Assembly: GCF_042643485.1 (NCBI RefSeq)
Contig: NZ_JBHRSJ010000034.1
Location: 372,001-436,000, forward strand
Length of the DNA: 64,000 nucleotides
Reading direction: 5' to 3'
Source of the DNA: Azotobacter bryophylli
GTDB taxonomy: Bacteria > Pseudomonadota > Gammaproteobacteria > Pseudomonadales > Pseudomonadaceae
Numbering within the stretch: position 1 is the stretch's first letter; each line of letters begins with the position of its first letter. The translations under genes and the position numbers were made by a program. Shown piece by piece: positions 57,301 to 64,000 of this stretch. Below the pieces are notes generated by a model. It saw only the letters and a program-made list of their open reading frames with translations. It ran no database searches and had not been told where the DNA came from.

Positions 57301-57769
57301 CTGTGTTTCAAGGGGCTCGTTCACACCCGAAACCTGCTATTTGCACCAAGTTGGTGCTCTCTGTCTCGGTGCCCATGATCAAATGTTCTATTTTGGTGCT
57401 AATTGAGCTCGTATGTGGTGCGTGTGTCGCTCGCTTGCACCGTTACGGTTGCCACCTGGGCACCGGTACATAACCCTTCGCCGCTAGACGGAACTCGATG
57501 CAGCAGGAGTTGAGGATCCGAGAACTCTGCATGGCGGGCGGGCTAGCCAAATCTTGTTTCGTCACTGAGTTCATTAGAGTGCCTGCGAGGATTCCGGCAC
57601 AGCGCAGGGTGGCATGTCGAAAGATCGCCCTCGCGCCGGCGAAATCATGGTTGGCCTGCATCTTGCGTTGCAGTCCCTGCGATGCCTGCACAGATTCATT
57701 TCGTGGATCTCGTGCTGGCCGTAGCGATGACACAACAGAGTAGCGAAGTGCATCGGAGGGATTGCTTAC
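57301..57769. other. Non-coding stretch between IS and porin-like gene
   Basis: 469 bases. No supported gene. A TTGGTGCT-type sequence occurs twice near 57350-57400. A promoter for the next gene is expected but no clear consensus was seen. Confidence 0.45.
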
Positions 57770-59014
57770 GTGAAACACACCGCCCTTTATAAGACCGTCA
57801 TATTGGCGTTACTGAGCATGAACTCGGTCGCCGCCTCGGCAGACGAACAGGCGCAGGAGCTGTCTGCAGACCAGTCCACCCCGGAGGCCGAAGCCCCTTC
57901 CGCCCCTCCGCTGCCGATCCCCGTTAGCTCGACCCTCTCGGCCAACTCCAACCCTTTCAGCCTGGATCTCGGCCGCATGGGTAAGATCTACGCCTCCGGG
58001 CTTGTGACGGGAATGGGCCTGTTCCAGGGCCATTCCCCGGCCGGTGATCGGGACAGTCGTGGCGACCTGAACAATGCTCATTTGTTCATCCAAAAATCGG
58101 ATGGGCTGGTGCAGTTCTTCGTGCAAGCCGGTTATTACTCCGTGCCTGTCTTGGGCGTGCCTTATACGAAGGCTTCTGATGCCAGGAAACTATTGTTCGA
58201 CGCTGTTCCCCAAGCCTACTTGAAGATTGCACCCACCAAAGAACTCTCGGTGCAGGTCGGTAAGCTTCCTACGCTGATCGGTGCGGAAAGCACCTTCACG
58301 TTCCAGAACATGAACGTTCAGCGTGGTCTGCTGTGGAACCAGGAAAATGCCGTGAATCGGGGCGTACAAGTCAACTACGCCAAGGGGCCCGTGTCCGTTT
58401 CGGCGTCTCTCAACGACGGCTTTTATTCCGGGGAATATAGTTGGGTCACCATGTCGACCAGCTATGCCTTCGACAGCAACAACACACTGACCTTGGGTGG
58501 CGGAGCGAACACCAAGCACTCCCACGAGAACTCGTTTGCCGCACCGGTCGCCCAGAACAACCAGCAAATCTACAACTTGATCTATACGCATACCGACGGT
58601 CCCTGGACGTTCCAACCGTACATCCAGTACACCCATGTGCCGAAGATCGAAGAGGTGGGAATCAACCACAGCGCCTCGACGTTGGGCGGCGCCCTGCTCA
58701 TGAGCTACGATTTCGGTTCGGATTCCACCCCCGCGGGATTGCGCTTGCCGGGCTTCAAGCTGCCAGTGCGCCTCGAATACATTTCCTCTTCGGGCAATGC
58801 AGACAACGGCGCTCCGAACCTGCTGGGTTACGGAGCGGGCAGCGAGGCCTGGTCGTTCACGGTCACGCCGACCTACCAGTACCAGCGGTTCTTCACCCGT
58901 GCCGACTTGGCTTATGTCGGCGCATCCAACACGAGTTCGGGCATGGCCTTTGGATCGAGTGGCAACAGACGTTCGGAAACTCGAGCCATGATCGAGGCCG
59001 GTATCTTCTTCTAG
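57770..59014 (+). CDS. Outer-membrane beta-barrel protein (OmpL-like, BBP2 type)
   Basis: 414 residues with a signal peptide (VILALLSMNSVAASA), a Pro/Ala-rich N-terminal linker and a beta-barrel with alternating strands and a terminal Phe (EAGIFF). Motifs YASGLVTGMGLFQGH, NDGFYSGEYSWVTMSTSYAF and VRLEYISSSG resemble the OmpL-like beta-barrel-porin-2 family. GTG start with CGGAGGG upstream. Likely a solute channel; substrate unknown. Confidence 0.78.
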   Translation: MKHTALYKTVILALLSMNSVAASADEQAQELSADQSTPEAEAPSAPPLPIPVSSTLSANSNPFSLDLGRMGKIYASGLVTGMGLFQGHSPAGDRDSRGDLNNAHLFIQKSDGLVQFFVQAGYYSVPVLGVPYTKASDARKLLFDAVPQAYLKIAPTKELSVQVGKLPTLIGAESTFTFQNMNVQRGLLWNQENAVNRGVQVNYAKGPVSVSASLNDGFYSGEYSWVTMSTSYAFDSNNTLTLGGGANTKHSHENSFAAPVAQNNQQIYNLIYTHTDGPWTFQPYIQYTHVPKIEEVGINHSASTLGGALLMSYDFGSDSTPAGLRLPGFKLPVRLEYISSSGNADNGAPNLLGYGAGSEAWSFTVTPTYQYQRFFTRADLAYVGASNTSSGMAFGSSGNRRSETRAMIEAGIFF

Positions 59015-59304
59015 AACGGGTACGACTCGACTGCCTCTGCAGGCGTTGACGCGCCATCCGTAGGCCAGATTGGCAAACTGGGTGACCCTCTGGAGGGGCC
59101 TCTTGGCCAGTCCAAATAGGCTCCATACCTGTTGGGGGCAAACCATGAAGGCTTACGCCCCCTTCCTCCCCCCAGACCAGGCGCCTCGTCCCGCATCCGC
59201 GCCAGCCGCTCCCGTTCCGACTGCTTGAGCGGGGCGAAGGGGGCTGGCTCATGCTCTGCTCCGCGGACGATGGGGCGGGAAGCCCAGCGGTTCCAGACTG
59301 GTCT

Positions 59305-60759
59305 TCATTCTTTCGAGCTTCCCCACCCCCCGGCCAAGGCACGAAACAAGCTCACGAGTGCAATCTGTCTCTGGGTGCTGACGTCGATCAGGCCGGACTG
59401 ATCGCCAAACGCTCTGCGCTGGGCGTCGAGATAGCGCAGGTGGTCGTCCAGACCTCCCTCGAAACGTGCCTTGGCCAGACGCAGGGCTTCCTGGCTGGTG
59501 TTGGCCAGGGCCCGACGCGCCGTTTCCTCGCGACGCAGCGTATCGCTGCTGGCCAGGGCATCGGCCACTTCGCGGAAGGCGGTCTGGATGGTGCCTTCGT
59601 ATGCGGCTACTTCCTGGTCCTTGCGCACCCTGGCCAGGTCGAGGTTGGCCCGGTTGCGACCGCCGGCGAAGATCGGCAGCGACAGCGTCGGGGCGAAGGA
59701 CCAACTGCGCGATCCGGCGCCGAACAGCCCGGCGATATCGGCGCTGGCAGTGCCGATGTCGCTGGTCAGGGTGATGCGCGGGAAGAACGCGGCCCGTGCT
59801 GCGCCGATATCGGCGTGACGAGCTTTGAGCCGGTGTTCGCTGGCCAGGATGTCCGGCCGGCGGTTGATCAGTTCGGACGTTGTACCGGGCGCGATGTCCT
59901 GAACCAGTAGCAACCCGCTGCGCGGCTGCGCAGGGAGCCGGTTCGCAGCGTCCGCTGTGCCAACCAGCAGGAGCAGCGCATTGCGGGCCAGTTGTCGCTG
60001 GCGTCCGATGCTTTCCAGTTCGGCCTTCGACTGCTCCACCAGGCCCAGCGCTTCCTGGTAGTCCAGGGCGGTGGCTGTACCATTGGCGCGGCGTTGGCCG
60101 ATCAGTGCCAGCGAGGCCTCACGGGTCTTCAAGGTCTCCCGAGTCAGCGCCAGCTGGCGGCCCGCGCCATCGTAGGTCAGGTAGGTCTGAACCACGTCGG
60201 CGATCAGGGTTATCTGGGTGCTGCGCGTGGCTTCCTCCGTGGCCAGATATTGTTCCAGGGCCGCCTCGGACAGATTGCGTACCCGGCCGAACAGATCGAT
60301 CTCGTATTCTGGCAGGCTCAGGTTCACTTGGTAGCTATGGTAGCTGCCGGAGAAACCGCTACCGCCGTTGCCGGACAGGTTGCCCTGGGTCCCGCTGCCG
60401 CTGCCGTACAGATCGGACGGAAGCCGTTGGCGAGTACCGCTGATCCCGGCATTGAGGCCGGGCAGACGGTTGGCACGCTGGATGCGGTACTGCGCGCGAG
60501 CGGCATCGATGTCCAGTAAGGCCTGACGCAGCGAGCGGTTATTGTCCAATGCGGTCTGTACCAGTGCGCGCAGATCAGCATCGGCGATGAAGGATTGCCA
60601 ATCCAATGCGCTGTGCTCGGTCTGGGCCGGCTGGCCGCTCCAGTGCCCGGCGACAGGCGTAGCCGGGCGTTCGTAGCGGGGGGCCAGCGAGCAACTGGCC
60701 AATATCAGCGCCAGGGGCAGCAGGACGACGCCGGGTCGGAGTGGTTTGATCACGGTCAT
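59305..60759 (-). CDS. RND efflux outer-membrane lipoprotein (NodT/OprM family)
   Basis: 484 residues. Lipobox ALILASCSLAP, then two OEP repeats (DIDAARAQYRIQRANRLPGLNAG; ASEHRLKARHADIGAARAAFFP) forming the TolC-like barrel-tunnel. It overlaps the RND pump stop by ATGA. The 290 bases to the porin gene hold no recognised feature. Confidence 0.92.
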   Translation of the reverse strand: MTVIKPLRPGVVLLPLALILASCSLAPRYERPATPVAGHWSGQPAQTEHSALDWQSFIADADLRALVQTALDNNRSLRQALLDIDAARAQYRIQRANRLPGLNAGISGTRQRLPSDLYGSGSGTQGNLSGNGGSGFSGSYHSYQVNLSLPEYEIDLFGRVRNLSEAALEQYLATEEATRSTQITLIADVVQTYLTYDGAGRQLALTRETLKTREASLALIGQRRANGTATALDYQEALGLVEQSKAELESIGRQRQLARNALLLLVGTADAANRLPAQPRSGLLLVQDIAPGTTSELINRRPDILASEHRLKARHADIGAARAAFFPRITLTSDIGTASADIAGLFGAGSRSWSFAPTLSLPIFAGGRNRANLDLARVRKDQEVAAYEGTIQTAFREVADALASSDTLRREETARRALANTSQEALRLAKARFEGGLDDHLRYLDAQRRAFGDQSGLIDVSTQRQIALVSLFRALAGGWGSSKE

Positions 60760-63700
60760 TCTGCGCTCCGTGTGGGGTGCGGTTCGGGACGATCGCTGGC
60801 CGGGAGCTGGTCGTGCTGCAGCAGGGAGAGCACCCAGACGAAGAACACTGGCACGAAGATCACTCCCAGTAGGGTGGCGCTGAGCATGCCGCCGATCACC
60901 CCCGTGCCGATGGCGCGCTGGCTGGCCGCACCGACGCCGCTGGCCAAGGTCAGCGGCACTACGCCGAGGATGAATGCCTGCGAGGTCATGACGATGGGAC
61001 GGAAGCGCAGGCGGGCCGCCTCGATGGCTGCCTCGCGTAGCGAACGGCCCTGTTCGTGCAGGTCCTTGGCGAACTCGACGATGAGGATCGCGTTCTTTGC
61101 CGCTAGGCCGATGACCGTGATGAGGCCGACCTTGAAGTAGACGTCGTTGGGCAGGCCTGCCGTCATCACCGCGAGCACGGCGCCCAGCGCGCCGACCGGC
61201 ACGATCAGCATGACGGACAATGGAATGGTCCAGCTCTCGTAGAGCGCCACCAGCAACAGCAGTACCACCAGGAGCGCCAGGGCGAACAGTCCCAGAGCCT
61301 GGCCACTGGCGATGCGCTCCTGATAGGACAGACCGGTCCACTCGTGGCCGATCCCCGCCGGCAGTTGCGCGGCCAGTCGCTCGATCTCCGCCATGGCCTC
61401 GCCGGTGCTGACGCCTGGGCCGGCATCCCCGGAGATGCGTATGCTGGGATAGCCGTTGTAGCGCGCGATCTGTACCGGGCCGGTTTCCCAGGTGGTGGTG
61501 ACGAAGGCGCTCAGCGGAACCAGCGAGCCGCTGCTGTTGGGCACATAGAGGCGGAGCACGCTTTCCGGCGTCATGCGCGCGGTCTGGGCGGCCTGGATCA
61601 CTACTCGCTGCTGACGCCCCGCATTGGTGAAGTCGTTGATCACGGACGAGCCGAACGCGGCGGACAGCGTGTTGTTGATGGACTCGAAGCTCACTCCCAG
61701 GGTCTGTGCCTTTACCCGGTCGATCTTCAGGCGCAGCTGCGGGGAGTCGGCTAGGCCTTCCATCATCGCGTACAGGAATTTCGGGTTGCCCTGGATCGCA
61801 CCGAGCAGTTGATCGCGTGCCGCCAGTAGCGCCTCGCGCCCGAGATTGGCGCGATCCTGCAGGCGCAAGGCGAAGCCCCCCGAGTTGCCCAGACCGTCTA
61901 TGGGGGGCGGGGCGACCGCCATGACGGCCCCGTCATCCAGGTTGGCGAAGCGCTGGTTCAGGACTGCGCTCTCCGCTTCGACGGACTGCCCCGTGCCTCG
62001 CTCGGACCAGTCCTTCAGGGTGGGATAGGCAAGGGCGGCATTTTCTCCCATCCCAGAGAAGCTGTAGCCCAGGATGAGGAAGTTGTCTTTTATCGCGGTG
62101 CGCGATTGCAGGAAACGCTCGAGTTCCTGGCCAGTGGCCAAGGTGCGCTCGCGCGTGGCATTGGGCGGCAACTGGATGTCGACGATCATGTAGCCCTGGT
62201 CTTCCTGCGGCACGAAGGATTCCGGCAGACGCAGGTACAGGTAGCCCAGCAGTGCCAGGAGGCCCAGGTAGATCAGCATCAGGCGACCGCACCTCCCGAC
62301 CAGCCAGGAATTCAGCGTCGCATAGCTTTCGGTGAGTCGGGCGAAGCGGCGGTTGAAGGCTCCGAAGAATCCGCCTTTGCTCTGGTGCCCGATCGGCAGC
62401 GGCTTTAGTAGGGTGGCGCAGAGGGCCGGGGTGAAGGTCAGGGCGAGGAAGCCGGAGAACAGGATGGACACCGATAGCGACAGGGAGAACTGCTGGTAGA
62501 TCACCCCCACCGAGCCGGACATCAGGGCCAGCGGCAGGAATACGGCCGACAGCACCAGGGTGATGCCGACGATCGCTCCAGACACCTGGCCCATGGCCTT
62601 GACGGTTGCCGCCGTCGGCGGCAGACCTTCCTCGGCCATGATCCGTTCGACGTTCTCCACGACCACGATGGCATCGTCGACCAGGATGCCGATGGCCAGC
62701 ACCATGCCGAACATGGTCATCATGTTCACCGAGAACCCCAGCAATTTCATGATGGCCAGAGTGCCCAGCAGGCAGACCGGGACCACGATGCTCGGGATCA
62801 GGGTGTAGCGGATGTTCTGCAGGAAGAGGAACATCACGATGAACACCAGGATCATGGCCTCGACCAGCGTATGGATGACCTTGTCTATCGCCACGTCGAC
62901 GAAGCGCGAGGTGTCGTACGGCACGGAGAACTCGACACCCTCCGGGAAATTCACCGAGAGCTCGGACAGGCGTTGTCTGACTGCCTCGGCGGTCTTGACC
63001 GCATTGGCCCCGGGGGCGAGCTGGACCCCGGCGCTCACTGCCGGCCTGCCGTTCAGGCGCGCCGCGAAGTTGTAGTTCTCGCTGCCGATTTCGAGGCGGG
63101 CGACGTCAGCCAGTCGCACGGTGGCCCCGTCCGGGGCCGCTCTCAACACGATGGCGCCGAATTCTTCCGGTGTTTCCAGCGACCCGCGTACGGCCAGGGT
63201 CGCAGTGATCTCCTGTTCCAGCGAGCCGGGCGAGCCGCCGAAGCTGCCTGCCGGCACCTGTACGTTCTGGGCGCGTATCGCACCGGCCACGTCGTCGACG
63301 GAGAGGCCGTATTCGACCAGTTTCTGCGGATCGATCCAGACCCGCATGGCCGCCTCGGCGTCGAAGAACTGCAGCTTGCCGACTCCGGGTACGCGGCGGA
63401 TCTCGTTATTGATGTTGCGCGCGGCATAGTCGGCCAGGGCCGTGGTGTCCTGGCGTTGCACGTCCTGCTTGTACCCCAGGGCGTAGAACATAAGGAAGCC
63501 GGCGCTGGTCTGCTGCACGCTGATGCCTTGGGTGAGCACGGCCTGGGGAATGCGCGCCTCGGCCTTCTTCAGCCGGTTCTGCACGTCGACCTGGGCGAAG
63601 TCCGGATTCGTTCCCGGCCGGAACGTCACCACGATCTCGGCCACGCCGTTGGAGTTGCTCGTCGACTCGAAGTAGAGCAGGCCGTTGGCACCGCTGAGCT

Positions 63701-63902
63701 CGTCCTCGATGACGCTGGTCACCGAGTCGAGCAGGACCTTGGCCGAGGCTCCCGGATAGCTGGCGGTGATGGTGATCTGTGGCGGTGCCACGTTGGGGTA
63801 CTGCGCCACCGGCAGGGCCGGAAGGGCAAGCAGGCCGGCCAGCGAGATGAACAGGGCCACGACCCAGGCGAAGTTGGGCCGCTTGATGAAAAAACCGGAC
63901 AT
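60756..63902 (-). CDS. RND multidrug efflux pump, HAE1 family
   Basis: 1048-residue inner-membrane transporter (AcrB/MexB type). The N-terminal MSGFFIKRPNFAWVVALFIS, the proton-relay pair Asp-Asp in GILVDDAIVVVEN, and the C-terminal AAKNAILIVEFAKDLHEQG segment are visible, with two large periplasmic loops. The start at 63902 has GAGG upstream. Drug range cannot be read from the sequence. Confidence 0.94.
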   Translation of the reverse strand: MSGFFIKRPNFAWVVALFISLAGLLALPALPVAQYPNVAPPQITITASYPGASAKVLLDSVTSVIEDELSGANGLLYFESTSNSNGVAEIVVTFRPGTNPDFAQVDVQNRLKKAEARIPQAVLTQGISVQQTSAGFLMFYALGYKQDVQRQDTTALADYAARNINNEIRRVPGVGKLQFFDAEAAMRVWIDPQKLVEYGLSVDDVAGAIRAQNVQVPAGSFGGSPGSLEQEITATLAVRGSLETPEEFGAIVLRAAPDGATVRLADVARLEIGSENYNFAARLNGRPAVSAGVQLAPGANAVKTAEAVRQRLSELSVNFPEGVEFSVPYDTSRFVDVAIDKVIHTLVEAMILVFIVMFLFLQNIRYTLIPSIVVPVCLLGTLAIMKLLGFSVNMMTMFGMVLAIGILVDDAIVVVENVERIMAEEGLPPTAATVKAMGQVSGAIVGITLVLSAVFLPLALMSGSVGVIYQQFSLSLSVSILFSGFLALTFTPALCATLLKPLPIGHQSKGGFFGAFNRRFARLTESYATLNSWLVGRCGRLMLIYLGLLALLGYLYLRLPESFVPQEDQGYMIVDIQLPPNATRERTLATGQELERFLQSRTAIKDNFLILGYSFSGMGENAALAYPTLKDWSERGTGQSVEAESAVLNQRFANLDDGAVMAVAPPPIDGLGNSGGFALRLQDRANLGREALLAARDQLLGAIQGNPKFLYAMMEGLADSPQLRLKIDRVKAQTLGVSFESINNTLSAAFGSSVINDFTNAGRQQRVVIQAAQTARMTPESVLRLYVPNSSGSLVPLSAFVTTTWETGPVQIARYNGYPSIRISGDAGPGVSTGEAMAEIERLAAQLPAGIGHEWTGLSYQERIASGQALGLFALALLVVLLLLVALYESWTIPLSVMLIVPVGALGAVLAVMTAGLPNDVYFKVGLITVIGLAAKNAILIVEFAKDLHEQGRSLREAAIEAARLRFRPIVMTSQAFILGVVPLTLASGVGAASQRAIGTGVIGGMLSATLLGVIFVPVFFVWVLSLLQHDQLPASDRPEPHPTRSAE

Positions 63903-63928
63903 GTCGAATCCTCGCGCGCCTGTTGCGC

Positions 63929-64000
63929 TCACTCGTGGCGAGCCGCCTGTTGGGTATCATCGGGCTGCATGGCGACGCGATCCCCGGGATTGAGTCCGCT
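63929..64000 (-). CDS. RND periplasmic adaptor, C-terminal end (partial)
   Basis: The last 23 codons of a membrane fusion protein: SGLNPGDRVAMQPDDTQQ and RHE-stop. The L-x-PGDRV motif is the usual end of adaptor proteins. The rest lies beyond the window. It makes the operon adaptor-pump-outer-membrane factor. Confidence 0.8.
   Translation of the reverse strand, partial: SGLNPGDRVAMQPDDTQQAARHE

Noticed and set aside
56010..57310. Target-site duplication of the IS3 element
   Set aside because: Flanking bases at the two ends (AACCA side and CTGTG side) do not match, so I could not support a duplication.
57443..57778. 111-codon minus-strand frame before the porin-like gene
   Set aside because: No ribosome site or motif; likely chance frame.

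Overview
The window is a GC-rich chromosome segment from a gamma-proteobacterium of the Pseudomonas/Azotobacter group (Pseudomonadaceae). The evidence is gene content and order: gacS, cysM, rlmD, relA, mazG, an lpxO-like gene, purN/purM, hda, wrbA, arsC, yihY, acyP, proS, slyX, aspS, yebC, ruvCAB, ybgC-tolQRAB-pal-cpoB, queE, queC and tRNA-Lys. This follows the P. aeruginosa PA0928-PA0976 backbone as I recall it. The species cannot be fixed from sequence reading alone.

Layout. 1-15.7 kb: core genes for global regulation (gacS), cysteine synthesis (cysM), rRNA methylation (rlmD), stringent response (relA), nucleotide sanitation (mazG), lipid A modification (lpxO-like), purine synthesis (purN/purM) and membrane proteins (a CDP-alcohol phosphatidyltransferase and PerM). 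15.69-24.75 kb: a complete-looking Pf-type filamentous (inovirus) prophage of about 9.05 kb inserted in the 3' end of perM. In minus-strand transcription order it carries a HTH gene, an Arc-like gene, a Cys-rich gene, several very small hydrophobic genes, a structured non-coding region, an ssDNA-binding-type gene, small virion-type genes, the major coat gene, a terminator, the adsorption protein, a DUF2523 protein, Zot, Rep and integrase. A divergent repressor and one secreted cargo protein lie at the right end. The phage brings its own short coding tail that rebuilds the end of PerM (Y-K-L-S-x-L-Y-G). The host's displaced tail remains at the right junction, where it still overlaps the hda start codon.

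24.8-33 kb: core and semi-core genes, from hda to proS. 33.1-40.5 kb: an accessory cluster, probably one regulatory unit, encoding a thermostable-hemolysin-family protein, an AMP-dependent acyl ligase, a heme-oxygenase-fold protein with a full diiron ligand pattern, an SDR, two tandem TPR proteins and a QseB/PmrA-type two-component system. A PmrA/QseB-type direct repeat lies upstream of the first gene. The second TPR gene arose by a tandem duplication that also copied the SDR 3' end, now decayed. This cluster is the best candidate here for an undescribed pathway, perhaps making or modifying an acyl-derived molecule. 40.7-54.4 kb: core genes for translation, Holliday junction processing, the Tol-Pal envelope system and queuosine synthesis, ending with tRNA-Lys(UUU).

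54.4-57.3 kb: remains of an integrative element next to the tRNA: an integrase with a lost N-terminus, a 10-N assembly gap and an IS3-family element whose transposase has an in-frame amber codon. 57.8-64 kb: an OmpL-like outer-membrane beta-barrel protein and a tripartite RND efflux operon whose adaptor gene runs off the window. No CRISPR array or rRNA gene was seen.
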